From positions 566,787 through 630,786 of the forward strand of contig NZ_KB849544.1 of the NCBI RefSeq assembly GCF_000368565.1: a stretch of 64,000 nucleotides of DNA. Reading direction: 5' to 3'. Each line of letters starts with the position of its first letter. Position 1 is the first letter of the stretch. This stretch comes from Acinetobacter gerneri DSM 14967 = CIP 107464 = MTCC 9824. GTDB lineage: Bacteria; Pseudomonadota; Gammaproteobacteria; Pseudomonadales; Moraxellaceae. The translations under genes were made by a program, and so were the position numbers. The notes under the pieces were generated by a model. The model ran no database searches. It was given only the letters and a program-made list of their open reading frames with translations, and was not told the origin of the DNA. Below are positions 26,383 to 36,726 of the stretch, in pieces.

Positions 26383-27819
26383 TTAAATTTTGAGGTTGTG
26401 TTGTTCCTGCATCTGTTTCAGTCGGCCTGAAATTTTTGCCTGCATCAAATCATTATTTTTCGCCAATCGCTGAGCGTGTAAAAGTGACTTAATTGCAGGA
26501 ACTTCATCTCCTGACCAAAATTGATACTCTGCACGATAACGTAGCACATTTACTGTACGCATTGGATTCGTTTTATCAATATCAGCCGCTTGTTGCAACA
26601 ATTGCCAGCCCGAAACGTCACGTTCATTTTTCTGCAAAAATGTGTTTAATATTTTTTCTACATCTTTCGGTTTATTTTGTCTGATTAAAATTTCAGCCAG
26701 TTTATATGCTAAAGCACGATTTTCAGGAGCAATGCGTTGCCTGCTAATCAACGCATTATAAGCATCATCGACTTTGTTTTGCCCAAGATAGATATCAGCT
26801 TGCAACAAATAGTTTAGATTATGTTGGGTATTAATTGCTTTTGCAGCATTGAGATAGCCCTGCGCTTCAGCATAATCACCTTGCTGAATATGAAATTGTG
26901 TTAGCGCAAATAAACCTGCAAGACTTTTTTGTCTGGCTAAAAGCTTCAATTGCTCTTCGGATACATGTCGAGAAACAACAGCTGTATACCATTTTAAAAT
27001 TTCAAATTCTTGGCGCGTATTACTATAAGGTATCGGGGTAAATTGGTTTGCCCGTAACCTAGCTTCGCTCATCCGCTCGGTAGTCAAAGGATGGGTCAAC
27101 CAAAAATCAGGCAAAAAGCTCAACTGTGTCGATGAGCGATTCATACTTTCAAAAAAGTCAGCCATTGCCTGCGGATTGTAACCCGCTTGATCCATAAACT
27201 GCATACCAATTCGGTCTGCTTCACGCTCTTGATCTCGGCTATAACTCAATTGTTTGTCCAGCAATGCCGCCTGTGTACCAAGCATGACCGCACTTCCAGC
27301 ATCTCCACTGGCTTTTGTTGCAATTGCAGCACCGATGATAATACCTGCAAGTGCCAATAAACTTTGCCCTTTAAAGGCTTCTTGAGATCGACTGTAGTGT
27401 CGCTGTGCTACGTGGGCGATCTCATGCCCCATTACCCCTGCAACTTCATCTAGATTTTTCGCAGAAGTAATCATGCCTGAGTTGATCGCAAATAGCCCGC
27501 CCGGCACAGCGAAGGCGTTGATTTGCGGATCATTAACAATCACCAAGCCTACAGGTTGTCCCAATTGGGTTTGACTCAAAATTTGCGAAAAAACCAACAT
27601 AAAATGGTCTTCTAACCACGCATCATGAATAAGGGGCAATTGATTTTGGATTTCCCGATAAACTTTTTCCCCGATCAATTTTTCTTTTTGTCGATCAATC
27701 AGCCCCACACCTCCACCAAACTCAGGAACGATAACTTGTGGAGATGAAGAACCAAATTCACTTGCTGAACTCATGGACGTGGATAAGATGAGAATCAAAC
27801 TTATAACAGCACGCTTCAA
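26383..27819 (-). CDS. bepA: BepA-like periplasmic M48 metalloprotease with TPR region
   Basis: This 478-residue protein has a signal peptide (about 1-19), then an M48 domain with the intact zinc motif GHEIAHVAQRHY. The distal SRDQEREADRIGMQFM supplies the third ligand. The C-terminal half is TPR-like helical repeats. BepA/YfgC degrades stalled LptD and supports outer-membrane protein assembly in the periplasm. It is first in an apparent three-gene operon with the GFA and GNAT genes. The start has AGAGAGA upstream. Confidence 0.88.
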   Translation of the reverse strand: MKRAVISLILILSTSMSSASEFGSSSPQVIVPEFGGGVGLIDRQKEKLIGEKVYREIQNQLPLIHDAWLEDHFMLVFSQILSQTQLGQPVGLVIVNDPQINAFAVPGGLFAINSGMITSAKNLDEVAGVMGHEIAHVAQRHYSRSQEAFKGQSLLALAGIIIGAAIATKASGDAGSAVMLGTQAALLDKQLSYSRDQEREADRIGMQFMDQAGYNPQAMADFFESMNRSSTQLSFLPDFWLTHPLTTERMSEARLRANQFTPIPYSNTRQEFEILKWYTAVVSRHVSEEQLKLLARQKSLAGLFALTQFHIQQGDYAEAQGYLNAAKAINTQHNLNYLLQADIYLGQNKVDDAYNALISRQRIAPENRALAYKLAEILIRQNKPKDVEKILNTFLQKNERDVSGWQLLQQAADIDKTNPMRTVNVLRYRAEYQFWSGDEVPAIKSLLHAQRLAKNNDLMQAKISGRLKQMQEQHNLKI

Positions 27820-27970
27820 TTTTTCTCTCTAAAAAATCGGAAAATTTATAGAACTATAACATTGAATTTAGAATATTTTTGCAATGAAATGTTTTATTGT
27901 TTTAGAATTATTTGGAAATTTTTCATTCATCCTCAGATGCAATATTAAATATTTGCTTTATTTATTGAAT

Positions 27971-28005
27971 AAAAAAGCCTCTCATTTCTAAAAATGAAAG
28001 GCTTT
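27971..28005 (-). terminator. Terminator of the 2-hydroxyacid dehydrogenase gene
   Basis: AAAGCCT and AGGCTTT with an inner TCATTT / AAATGA form the stem. An A run on the plus strand gives the T tract after it, 13 bp past the stop codon. Confidence 0.7.
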
Positions 28006-28017
28006 GGATTTTAGCTT

Positions 28018-28986
28018 TTATGAAAAATCTGGATTGACCAAATACTGAGGCTGTTGACCATTTAAAGCCGTTACCAGATTTTTATAAGCGAGTTCTGCCA
28101 TTTTTTTACGTGTGGAAACAGTACCCGATCCAACATGCGGCAAAGTCACGACATTATCCAATGAAAATAGCTCTGACTCTGCGAGCGGTTCTTTTTGGTA
28201 AACATCCAAACCCGCAGCAAAGATTTTTCTTTCTTTTAAAGTTTCGATCAGCGCCTGCTCATCAATGACTGAACCACGTGAAATATTGACCAACACCGCA
28301 TGCGATTGCATCAAATCCAATTCTTTTTGTCCAATCAATTGTTTAGACTCAGCATTTAAATCAACTGCAATAACAACAAAATCTGATTGTTGTAACAAGT
28401 CCTCAAGGCTGCGGTATGAAGCATTTAATGCCTCTGCCATTTCCAGTTTTTCACGGCGATTGTGATACAACACATTCATATTAAATCCATGAAAACCACG
28501 ACGAGCTACTGCTGCACCGATATTCCCAAGCCCTATAATACCGATTGTTTTACCGAAAATATCTTGCCCAAACTGTTCAACACCAGCTGTACGTTTCCAA
28601 TTGCCTTGCTTCGTCCATGCATCCAAAGAAGCAACTTTACGTGCCGCACTCACTAAAAGCGTAAATGCCAAATCAGCCGTGGTTTCCGTTAAAACATGAG
28701 GTGTATTTGCAAGCCAAATTTTTTCTTGATTTAGATAATTAAGATCATAATTATCATAACCCACACTCACAGTTGAGATAATTTTCAATTGTTTTGCAGG
28801 CGCTAAATTAGACTCATTGAGTAAACGCCCAGCACCAATCAACGCATCTGCATCTACAACCTGCTCACGGATCTGTTGATTTACATCGCCATCTTTAGGA
28901 TTAATCACCACTACATCATATTGGCTTTGTAAACGTGTTAAAACATCCGTATCAATCTGACTAAAAACTACAACTTTTTGACTCAT
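28018..28986 (-). CDS. D-isomer-specific 2-hydroxyacid dehydrogenase (GhrB-like)
   Basis: This 322-residue NAD(P)-dependent reductase probably acts on glyoxylate, hydroxypyruvate or 2-ketogluconate. Landmarks are the substrate loop VSVGYDNYDL, the nucleotide loop IGIIGLGNIGAAVARR, catalytic Arg in NISRGSVIDEQAL, Glu in GLDVYQKEPL, and catalytic His in LPHVGSGT. These match the GhrB/TkrA subgroup. Its first codon overlaps the stop of the upstream HolD-like gene by 4 bp, so translation is coupled. Confidence 0.9.
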   Translation of the reverse strand: MSQKVVVFSQIDTDVLTRLQSQYDVVVINPKDGDVNQQIREQVVDADALIGAGRLLNESNLAPAKQLKIISTVSVGYDNYDLNYLNQEKIWLANTPHVLTETTADLAFTLLVSAARKVASLDAWTKQGNWKRTAGVEQFGQDIFGKTIGIIGLGNIGAAVARRGFHGFNMNVLYHNRREKLEMAEALNASYRSLEDLLQQSDFVVIAVDLNAESKQLIGQKELDLMQSHAVLVNISRGSVIDEQALIETLKERKIFAAGLDVYQKEPLAESELFSLDNVVTLPHVGSGTVSTRKKMAELAYKNLVTALNGQQPQYLVNPDFS

Positions 28987-29735
28987 TTCACTTCCATTTG
29001 TTCAATTTTATTGCGCATAAATTGCCATAAACGACGTTTCAATAATGGCTGATCTAGCATCTCTTGCAAACTAGCCAATTGTATCAATTTTAAATCTGCC
29101 AAATGTGGCAAGGCACCTAGACTCAAAACATGCTTATCCGAACGTAATGCATCAACAAAACCTTGCACATAAATATGAGCCGAGCGACCGTCCTGAAATT
29201 GCCCTAATGGAAATGGCCATTTCAACTCATCATATTGGTGTGGTGCAGCACGTTGAATATTTCCCCATAGCGTATTTTCAGCTTCGCTAAGTTTTGATAC
29301 ATCGACCACGATGACACAATTTTCCAAACTCACTGCTTGTAAATAAAATGCATCTACAGCCAGTGGAGCTAAGAGTTCAGTTGCAATATTTGAATGCGTA
29401 ACTGTGTTTTTATTTTGAGTATTTATATCAAGAGCAACTGCATCAAGACCAACTGCATTTTGATCTACGAATGGTTTTTTATTTTCATGAACAGGTTGAG
29501 TAACCTTAGTTTGCAATGCTGTTGTAATTGCAATGTCACTCTGTATTGTTTTTTGCTGAGCAGTTTCAATTTGGATATGTTGTGAAACAGCTTCTATCTC
29601 AGCCTCTGCTCTCGCCATATCTCGGTAAAGACTCGTATTTACCTGACGAATATCAGCACAACCCTGCGGAACCCATATATCAATTCCCATGGCTGCCATT
29701 ATATTTCGCTGATGTTCAATCATCTCTACATTCAT
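28983..29735 (-). CDS. HolD-like protein (possible DNA polymerase III psi subunit)
   Basis: This 250-residue protein has no strong signature. Its N-terminal RNIMAAMGIDIWVPQ resembles the start of psi (HolD), which binds chi and the clamp loader. CVIVVDVSKLSEAENTLWG and the C-terminal LLKRRLWQFMRNKIEQ follow the order seen in HolD. A low-complexity linker (about 70-115) makes it longer than the E. coli protein (137 residues). The family call is inference from weak local similarity. It overlaps the dehydrogenase by 4 bp. Confidence 0.4.
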   Translation of the reverse strand: MNVEMIEHQRNIMAAMGIDIWVPQGCADIRQVNTSLYRDMARAEAEIEAVSQHIQIETAQQKTIQSDIAITTALQTKVTQPVHENKKPFVDQNAVGLDAVALDINTQNKNTVTHSNIATELLAPLAVDAFYLQAVSLENCVIVVDVSKLSEAENTLWGNIQRAAPHQYDELKWPFPLGQFQDGRSAHIYVQGFVDALRSDKHVLSLGALPHLADLKLIQLASLQEMLDQPLLKRRLWQFMRNKIEQMEVK

Positions 29736-29807
29736 CTTTAAAGTTCAAATCTATTCTATCAGTTTTACTGCTTTTTGTAGGAATATATCTACGCAAGCTC
29801 TCATTCA

Positions 29808-31712
29808 CTAGACAATCAGTACACTATTTTTCTTTTGCATCTGATCAACGATATCATCCGTATCAAAGCCCAAACGCCAATAAAGTAGTTGCAGTACATC
29901 AAGTTCATCTTGAGTAATGATGCGATCGCCCCATAAACATGCTTCTGCCACACCCAATATACTCAAACGATCTCGCAATAACAGCCCTGCTATATCATTA
30001 ACGATTTCACCAAGATCAATTGGTTCATCTGAAATCTCATCAAATTGGAGTAGCTCTTCGGTGGTTAGTACACGCTGTAAAATTTGATGCCGAACTTCAA
30101 GCTGATTGGCGCTATTGATTTGTTGTACATGCAATAAAGCATCAATCAAACGAACAATCTGCGGTTTCACATTTTCCAAAGATGCAGGTGTATGCATCGG
30201 AAGCAAGTTCAAATCTGACTTTACTTTTTCAATCAATAAGGCATCCAACAAACCAATTTCACCATCTTCTTGGATAATTTTAGCCAGCTTAGTCAAAAAC
30301 TGTCGTGAAATAGTCGCAGGCATATTGCCGAGGTTTTGACATGCATCCAAAAAGATTTGTATATGTACGCGACCATCCAAATGCAATAACGCATCTACAA
30401 TGGAACGGCTGACTTCTGCATTGGCTGGAATAAACTCACGATATTGACGAATCATCAAAATCGCCACCATCACCTCACGTGAACCTGTAGCTGTTTGCAT
30501 CGCCCGAATGATCAGTTCAGGGCGTTCCATATTGCGTCGTACTTCTGGATTGAGCGGCTTGATTGCGTCATTTAAAGCAAAACTGATCGGTGATAAACGC
30601 AATAAAGGCAAAGGTTGTGGTGATACCCAAGGATTGTAAAATTCCGAATTAACTTCTTCCAAAGGTCTAAGCAAACTAAACAAAGGTTGAGTACGTATTC
30701 GCTTTAAATTTTCCAACTGCAAATTTTGCAAAATAGACGGATTGAGCTCATATATACGATCTTCGATACTTGGATGAATATTCAACCAACTTTGCGGGCT
30801 CAGAGAGTTTGCAAAACACATATGGGCAATAGATTCAGAATATTCACTATGAATTTGTGAACCTGCATGATGCACATAAATACGCAGTAATGTTTGGATA
30901 TTTGCATCATTCATCAAACGACGCTTTGTTTTATGATCGTTGAAAAAGGTACGACCACCCAAAGTCAAAAACTTAATCAAGCGAGTGATCAAAATCCCCA
31001 TACTACCAATGAGCCAAATCACCCCACCCATTGCAACATAAGAAGTTTCAAAACGATGGCGAGGTTTTTCCGCATAACGTGAAAATCCACGTTTTGCGAC
31101 CTTACTTCCGATCTGACTAAAAGTCGTCAAACTACTATACAAAATTTTTAAACGTGTATTCTCAGTGACTTCACCTGTGAGAATCTGATTAAACTCGTGC
31201 CCTAAAAGCCCATAAAGCTCCAATTCATCCAAGTTTTGCAAAGCACCCCACGTCAGGATAATCACGATATCTTTATTGTGAAAACCTGCTGTTAATGCAT
31301 TCACCCCGATTTCATCTGGCAAAACATAAACTGCGGGTACATCAATCGCAAAGCTTTTAGACAACTGCTCTGTAAGTTTGAGTGCTTTATTTTCTTCTGG
31401 AGTACTTTCAATCAGATTTAAACGGCGTGCTTTTAATTGTTTGGCTAGAGTATGCCCCCCACTACGGAAAACATAAAATTCATATAAAACCGACCATCCC
31501 ATGACCAAAAGTAACAAACCAATGGTATAAGGACTCAGTACATGCCAAAAAACAGATTGGCTTTGATCAAAATAAAAAACCAAAAGCCCCAGTACGGTAT
31601 TTAAAATAAATGTGGTCAAAACCATTGCCAGCAAGCAGACACTCACTGACCAAAGCATATTTTTGTTTTTTATTAAATAATGACCTACATCTTTCAATGT
31701 CAATAATCCCAA
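29808..31712 (-). CDS. M48-like membrane protein with degenerate zinc site
   Basis: This 634-residue protein has two N-terminal membrane helices (about 20-48 and 62-82), an M48 peptidase-like domain with GVNALTAGF, and another hydrophobic stretch near 230-250. The usual HExxH reads HEFNQ (172-176), so the second zinc histidine is glutamine. The later Glu ligand region reads KTKRRLMNDANIQ instead of an REFLADAS-like motif. Protease activity is therefore doubtful. The long C-terminal helical region, ending in QDELDVLQLLYWRLG, resembles TerB-like domains and may be the working part. Confidence 0.78.
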   Translation of the reverse strand: MGLLTLKDVGHYLIKNKNMLWSVSVCLLAMVLTTFILNTVLGLLVFYFDQSQSVFWHVLSPYTIGLLLLVMGWSVLYEFYVFRSGGHTLAKQLKARRLNLIESTPEENKALKLTEQLSKSFAIDVPAVYVLPDEIGVNALTAGFHNKDIVIILTWGALQNLDELELYGLLGHEFNQILTGEVTENTRLKILYSSLTTFSQIGSKVAKRGFSRYAEKPRHRFETSYVAMGGVIWLIGSMGILITRLIKFLTLGGRTFFNDHKTKRRLMNDANIQTLLRIYVHHAGSQIHSEYSESIAHMCFANSLSPQSWLNIHPSIEDRIYELNPSILQNLQLENLKRIRTQPLFSLLRPLEEVNSEFYNPWVSPQPLPLLRLSPISFALNDAIKPLNPEVRRNMERPELIIRAMQTATGSREVMVAILMIRQYREFIPANAEVSRSIVDALLHLDGRVHIQIFLDACQNLGNMPATISRQFLTKLAKIIQEDGEIGLLDALLIEKVKSDLNLLPMHTPASLENVKPQIVRLIDALLHVQQINSANQLEVRHQILQRVLTTEELLQFDEISDEPIDLGEIVNDIAGLLLRDRLSILGVAEACLWGDRIITQDELDVLQLLYWRLGFDTDDIVDQMQKKNSVLIV

Positions 31713-31736
31713 TTTGACAACATTTCAATAATAAAT

Positions 31737-31763
31737 TAAAAAAGCGGGAATTACCCGCTTTTT
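31737..31763 (-). terminator. Hairpin terminator between purF and the M48-like gene
   Basis: AAAGCGGG / CCCGCTTT form an 8-bp stem with a 5-base loop flanked by A and T runs, so it can work on both strands. It lies 55 bp downstream of the purF stop. Confidence 0.8.
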
Positions 31764-31818
31764 CAATGCAATTTTTAAACTTATGCAACATTACAATGCA
31801 TTGTAAATCAGCACAAAA

Positions 31819-33363
31819 TTACATTTCTTCTTTAATGCCGCTCAAATCTACTGATGCAGCATCAATATTGACATCGATGTAGCCATCTTTTTGTTTTTTC
31901 GCAAGATCACTACGTGATTGCTCAAGATTTTCAAGATATGCTTGATCGATATCACCTGTAACGTATTTACCATCAAAGACAGAGCAGTCAAATTCGGTAA
32001 TACGCGGTACTTTTGTGGTACGTACTGCATTTTTGAGGTCTTCCAAATCTTGGAAAATCAAACGGTCTGCACCGATAATATCTTCGATTTGTTCAACTGT
32101 GCGACCTGAAGCAATCAATTCTGCTTTGGCTGGCATATCGATACCATAGACGTTTGGATATTTCACCATCGGTGCTGCTGAAGCAAAATACACTTTTTTA
32201 GCGCCCGCATCACGTGCCATTTGAATGATTTCATTACAAGTAGTACCACGTACAATCGAGTCATCGACCAACAATACATTTTTGTCTTTAAACTCAAGCT
32301 CTACTGGGTTGAGTTTTTGACGTACTGATTTTTTACGTTGCTGCTGACCTGGCATAATAAAGGTACGTCCGATATAACGGTTTTTCATAAAACCTTCACG
32401 GAATTTCACACCTAAAATATTAGCAAGTTCAAGCGCAGACGTACGACTTGTATCTGGAATAGGAATAACCACGTCGATATCGTGAGCATCGCCCCATTCA
32501 GTCAAGATTTTTTTCGCTAAAGTCTCACCCATTTTCAAGCGAGCTTTATAAACCGAAATCCCATCAATCGTTGCATCAGGACGCGCAAAATACACATATT
32601 CGAAAATACATGGACGATAGCGAGAGTCTTCTGCACATTGTTGAGAATAAAATTCACCTTTGTCATTGATGAAAACAGCCTCACCCGGCTCAATATCACG
32701 CTCTACTTTAAAACCAAGTGCTGTAATCGCTACTGATTCTGAAGCAATGATATATTCTTTTTCACCATTTTCAGTCAAACGTGAACCGTAGATCAATGGA
32801 CGAATACCATTTGGATCACGGAAACCAACCAAACCATGACCTGTAATCATCGCAACGACACCATAAGCACCTTTGCAGCGCTCATGCACACGTTTTACAG
32901 TATGGAAAATATCTTCTGGTGTAGGCTCAAGACTGGCACTTTTTTGCAATTCGTGAGCAAAAACGTTGAGTAAGACTTCACTATCAGAATCTGTATTCAT
33001 ATGACGCAAATCTGTTTTAAACAGATCATCATGAATATCAGCAGCATTGGTTAAGTTACCATTATGCGCCAAGGTGATCCCATAAGGAGAGTTCACATAA
33101 AATGGTTGTGCTTCTGCACTGCTTGAAGAACCTGCCGTAGGGTAACGAACATGCCCAATACCATAATTCCCCAATAACGCACGCATATGACGTGTATGGA
33201 ATACATCACGCACCATTCCGTTGTCTTTACGCAGGAAAAGTCGCCCATTGTGACAAGTCACAATCCCAGCTGCATCTTGTCCACGATGTTGTAACATCGT
33301 CAACGCATCAAATAACATTTGGTTAACGGGTGATTTACCGGCTATACCAACGACTCCACACAT
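31819..33363 (-). CDS. purF: Amidophosphoribosyltransferase
   Basis: PurF makes 5-phosphoribosylamine from PRPP and glutamine, the first committed step of purine synthesis. At 514 residues it is of normal length. Cys2 (MCGVVGIAG) is the glutaminase nucleophile and is exposed when Met is removed. [12 protein letters not shown] and [10 protein letters not shown] belong to the glutaminase domain. [13 protein letters not shown] is the PRPP loop. It follows cvpA with 24 bp between them, the conserved cvpA-purF arrangement. Confidence 0.97.
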   Translation of the reverse strand: MCGVVGIAGKSPVNQMLFDALTMLQHRGQDAAGIVTCHNGRLFLRKDNGMVRDVFHTRHMRALLGNYGIGHVRYPTAGSSSSAEAQPFYVNSPYGITLAHNGNLTNAADIHDDLFKTDLRHMNTDSDSEVLLNVFAHELQKSASLEPTPEDIFHTVKRVHERCKGAYGVVAMITGHGLVGFRDPNGIRPLIYGSRLTENGEKEYIIASESVAITALGFKVERDIEPGEAVFINDKGEFYSQQCAEDSRYRPCIFEYVYFARPDATIDGISVYKARLKMGETLAKKILTEWGDAHDIDVVIPIPDTSRTSALELANILGVKFREGFMKNRYIGRTFIMPGQQQRKKSVRQKLNPVELEFKDKNVLLVDDSIVRGTTCNEIIQMARDAGAKKVYFASAAPMVKYPNVYGIDMPAKAELIASGRTVEQIEDIIGADRLIFQDLEDLKNAVRTTKVPRITEFDCSVFDGKYVTGDIDQAYLENLEQSRSDLAKKQKDGYIDVNIDAASVDLSGIKEEM

Positions 33364-33387
33364 AGCTACCTCGCAGACCAGCTAGGA

Positions 33388-33981
33388 TCAATTAAAAGGG
33401 TTTGGTTTTGAATGTCCATTTCGATCATCAGCATTTGCTTGATCAGCTCGGCTATCATCCAAAGGTTTTACATCTTGATTATGCTCTTCTGAGCGCATTT
33501 GATGAAGCGCTTCATTTGCAGCATCTTTAGAAAGCTCAGTTGCTAAAGGTGCAAAAGGCAATAATGATTGAATAAATTTCGATTGTTTCCAATGCGGAGA
33601 ACTCTCAACCCAAGGTTGTAAACCTTGCATAGTTATGAGGACGATGAGCAGACCTTTCAAGGCTCCAAACGCACCACCCGCTAAACGGTTAAGCGGTCCT
33701 AACTTAAATGTTTTTAAAATTCCGTTGAGTAGATAGCTCACCACCCAACATAAAATCATGACAACTAAAACAATAAATGCAAATGCAGCGATTTTTTGAA
33801 CGACAGGATCACCACTCAATGCTGACATTGATGGGGCAACGATATAGGCAAATTTCGATGCAACAATCAGTGCAAAAATCCAACCTACCAAGTTCGCAAA
33901 GGTCATCACAAATCCTTGTCGCAAACCGCTGATTCCCCCATAGAGCAATATAATCAGGATGATAATGTCGATCGTATTCAT
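33388..33981 (-). CDS. cvpA: CvpA-family membrane protein
   Basis: This 197-residue inner-membrane protein has four hydrophobic segments: IDIIILIILLYGGISG at the start, then two central helices, then GALKGLLIVLITM. The RQGFVMTFANLVGW loop matches CvpA. The C-terminal tail from about 155 is charged and disordered. CvpA is required for colicin V production in E. coli, and later work links it to envelope stress; its mechanism is unclear. It sits between pyrD (2 bp upstream) and purF, so the three are co-transcribed. Confidence 0.9.
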   Translation of the reverse strand: MNTIDIIILIILLYGGISGLRQGFVMTFANLVGWIFALIVASKFAYIVAPSMSALSGDPVVQKIAAFAFIVLVVMILCWVVSYLLNGILKTFKLGPLNRLAGGAFGALKGLLIVLITMQGLQPWVESSPHWKQSKFIQSLLPFAPLATELSKDAANEALHQMRSEEHNQDVKPLDDSRADQANADDRNGHSKPNPFN

Positions 33982-33983
33982 AA

Positions 33984-34988
33984 TTAGGTCATAGCATCAA
34001 CACAGTCTTTGATCAGCGTTGGACCTGTATAAATCATGCCACTATAGATTTGTACAAGTGCCGCGCCAGCGTCTTGTTTGGCTTTTGCCTGATCACCTTG
34101 CAAGATCCCACCCACACCAATCAGTGGAATTTGATCTTTAAGAATCTCAGCAAAAGCTTTTAAACATGCAGTACTTTTTTCAAACACAGGTGCGCCAGAC
34201 AAACCGCCCGCTTCATTGCCGTGTTCGAGATTTTCTACACCTTCACGTGACAATGTCGTATTGGTCACGATTAAACCGTCAATTTTAAACTGTAATAATT
34301 GATCAGCGATAAATGTAATGTCTTGTTCTGTTAGATCTGGTGCAACTTTGAGCACTAAAGGCACATAATGTTTATGTTCTTCAGCCAGTTCTAATTGACG
34401 ATTTTTCAAGGTTTCGAGTAATTCAGTTAAAGCATGTCCGCTTTGTAAACTACGCAAATTTTTAGTATTTGGCGAAGAAATATTGACCGTGATGTAAGAA
34501 GCATAGTTATAAACTTTTTCTAAACAGATCAAATAATCAGATACCGCATCTTCAACAGGTGTATCCGCATTTTTGCCGATATTGATCCCTAAAATGCCTT
34601 TAAATTTTGCAGCTTTGACATTTTCAATCAGCTGATCAACACCATCATTATTGAAACCCATACGGTTGATAATGGCTTTTGCTTTTGGGATACGGAATAA
34701 ACGAGGTTTAGGATTGCCTGATTGAGGACGAGGAGTAATTGTTCCAATTTCAATAAAGCCAAAACCAAGTCCTGCCAGCGCATCAATATATGCACCATTT
34801 TTATCAAGACCTGCAGCTAAACCTACTGGATTTGGAAACTCAATACCCATACATGTCACAGGCTTCGCTGCAACATGTTGACGCATTGCTCGCATCTTAT
34901 GTGCTTTTTGTAGCAATGATAGTGTGAGTTCATGTGCACGCTCTGGTGCTAAAGAAAACAACAAAGGGCGAGCAAGTGAATACAACAT
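33984..34988 (-). CDS. pyrD: Dihydroorotate dehydrogenase (quinone), class 2
   Basis: PyrD oxidises dihydroorotate to orotate at the inner membrane, passing electrons to quinone. It has 334 residues. The N-terminal helix ([19 protein letters not shown]) is the class 2 membrane segment. [27 protein letters not shown] with catalytic Ser, and [10 protein letters not shown] in the FMN site are present. I place the start at 34988. A GTG at 35021 sits immediately after a TATAAT box (35023-35028), so transcription most likely begins downstream of it. It leads pyrD-cvpA-purF. Confidence 0.93.
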   Translation of the reverse strand: MLYSLARPLLFSLAPERAHELTLSLLQKAHKMRAMRQHVAAKPVTCMGIEFPNPVGLAAGLDKNGAYIDALAGLGFGFIEIGTITPRPQSGNPKPRLFRIPKAKAIINRMGFNNDGVDQLIENVKAAKFKGILGINIGKNADTPVEDAVSDYLICLEKVYNYASYITVNISSPNTKNLRSLQSGHALTELLETLKNRQLELAEEHKHYVPLVLKVAPDLTEQDITFIADQLLQFKIDGLIVTNTTLSREGVENLEHGNEAGGLSGAPVFEKSTACLKAFAEILKDQIPLIGVGGILQGDQAKAKQDAGAALVQIYSGMIYTGPTLIKDCVDAMT

Positions 34989-35079
34989 ATCTGTAAAAGT
35001 CTTTGGCTTTTTAAGTAGCACTTATTATAGGGAAAGACCCACCAAAACGCCATGCCTTACAAGCGTTTATTTTCAAGGC

Positions 35080-35559
35080 TTAATGTACTGTCGCTGTTAA
35101 TTTAATCTGCCCTTCTGATTTGGCTAACTCCATCTTGTCTATACTCAATCCCATTTGTGCCATTTGGGTCAAAAAGTTCGCAAGTACCGCATAATTTTGA
35201 TGTTGAGCCACGATTTGCAATTGACTACCCGTTTGCTGAGAAGCCACCGATAAACCCTGACTTTGCGCAATCCGCTGAATTTTATCAGAACTGGTCATTG
35301 CCATTTCATCTTGCGGTTTCATGGTAACAGCATTTGATTGCATCCAAACCACTAAGTCTTTTAGATCATTTACACGTTTTTGTTGGTTTTCAGCTGCACG
35401 GTGCATATACCAAAGTGCCGAACCGATCCCTGCCACAATCAAAAAAATCACCATTACAATGACCATGATTCGTTCACGTGGTGCTAAACGATCTAATTTT
35501 TCAGAAATTTGCTCAAACCAAAGATCAAATTTATTTTGAATAGTATCTAATGCTTTCAT
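35080..35559 (-). CDS. gspM: Type II secretion system protein M
   Basis: This 159-residue bitopic inner-membrane protein has a short cytoplasmic start, one helix (MVIVMVIFLIVAGIGSALW, about 33-51) and a periplasmic ferredoxin-like domain. The APRERIMV sequence just before the helix is typical of GspM. It anchors the GspE-GspL platform that drives pseudopilus assembly. Its ATG overlaps the gspL stop by one base (TAATG), so it is coupled. The remaining gsp genes are not in the window, as is usual for this genus. Confidence 0.88.
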   Translation of the reverse strand: MKALDTIQNKFDLWFEQISEKLDRLAPRERIMVIVMVIFLIVAGIGSALWYMHRAAENQQKRVNDLKDLVVWMQSNAVTMKPQDEMAMTSSDKIQRIAQSQGLSVASQQTGSQLQIVAQHQNYAVLANFLTQMAQMGLSIDKMELAKSEGQIKLTATVH

Positions 35560-36701
35560 TATTGTATTTTCACCAATCCAACAACATTTGCCCCTTGGGT
35601 CTGAACATTTCCAAGTTCAGCTTTAAAGCCTTGTTGATTTAACTGCTGAACCAATGCTTGTAAGACATCGGAAGATTTCGCCTGCAAAGTCATATTTAAA
35701 ATCGAAGATTCATAATTTACTTGATTGGCAATAATATGTTGTTGCATCAAAATCGGACCCACACGACTTAACAACTGTATGGCTTGCGTATTGGCACTTT
35801 GGTTGGCATTTAATCTGCCTTGGAACTGATTTTTTAGATCTTGCTCAGTGACCTGTCCATTTGCGCCAAACCATGTTTTATATTGATTTATAGCAAGATC
35901 AGCCGTTTGGTTGCCGATGTTTTTCAATTTCACATATCGAAGTAAATCATAGCTAAATTGTACCAACAACAATACGACAAAGACGGCTATACATGCTTTC
36001 CAATAACCTGACAGTCCTGTATTTTCAGATTTTGCTTTAGGCAATACATTATAAGGATGACTTTTTGCCTGTTTAATTTCTTTAAATTGATAGGAAAATG
36101 CTTCGCGGCGATCAGTTGTTGAAATCGCAAATAAACTTTCTACTTGCTCATCCGTAAGCCCAGTATAAAAATAATTGCGCTCAGGATTTTCAAACTCCAA
36201 ATATAATGCCAAATCATCAATTGAATTGCCTTTCCACTCATTTTCACGAACCAATAAACGCCCATGTACATTTGCCAAAACAGTTTGATTTGGCAGAGGG
36301 ATTGGTAAAATCAAGAAATCAGGCAATAAAGAAATAATTTTGATAGGAATGAGCGACAGAGAATGCTGCATAGTCAGGACATTGGCATGTGCAATACCCA
36401 AAACAGAAACCAAATCAGGCTGATTGAAATGTGAAAAAATCTTCATTTGGTCGATCGGTAAAATCACAAATTCTTCAAGTAAATATTTCACCCCTTCCAC
36501 ACCGAGCTGCTTATATTGCTGCTTCGTCAAATTTTGCTGCAAAATTTGCACTTCTCGGCTAGGGAAAAAGACTACAGCCTCTTCACCTTGAAAAGGTTTA
36601 ATATCTTGAATCAGTTGCTCAAGGCTAGATGCCTGAACCCAGTTCTCGCCTTTTGACCACTGCCAAACCCCATTGGCTTCGGGCATCCATAAATACAACA
36701 T
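35559..36701 (-). CDS. gspL: Type II secretion system protein L
   Basis: This 380-residue inner-membrane protein has an actin-like cytoplasmic domain (VVFFPSREVQIL, VEGVKYLLEEFVI), one membrane helix (WKACIAVFVVLLLVQFSYDL, about 230-250) and a periplasmic ferredoxin-like domain. GspL recruits the GspE ATPase to the membrane and pairs with GspM, encoded immediately downstream. It lies 25 bp after sixA on the same strand, and the run sixA-gspL-gspM appears transcribed together. Confidence 0.88.
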   Translation of the reverse strand: MLYLWMPEANGVWQWSKGENWVQASSLEQLIQDIKPFQGEEAVVFFPSREVQILQQNLTKQQYKQLGVEGVKYLLEEFVILPIDQMKIFSHFNQPDLVSVLGIAHANVLTMQHSLSLIPIKIISLLPDFLILPIPLPNQTVLANVHGRLLVRENEWKGNSIDDLALYLEFENPERNYFYTGLTDEQVESLFAISTTDRREAFSYQFKEIKQAKSHPYNVLPKAKSENTGLSGYWKACIAVFVVLLLVQFSYDLLRYVKLKNIGNQTADLAINQYKTWFGANGQVTEQDLKNQFQGRLNANQSANTQAIQLLSRVGPILMQQHIIANQVNYESSILNMTLQAKSSDVLQALVQQLNQQGFKAELGNVQTQGANVVGLVKIQ

Positions 36702-36726
36702 TTATAATTTTCTGCCGTTTAATCTT

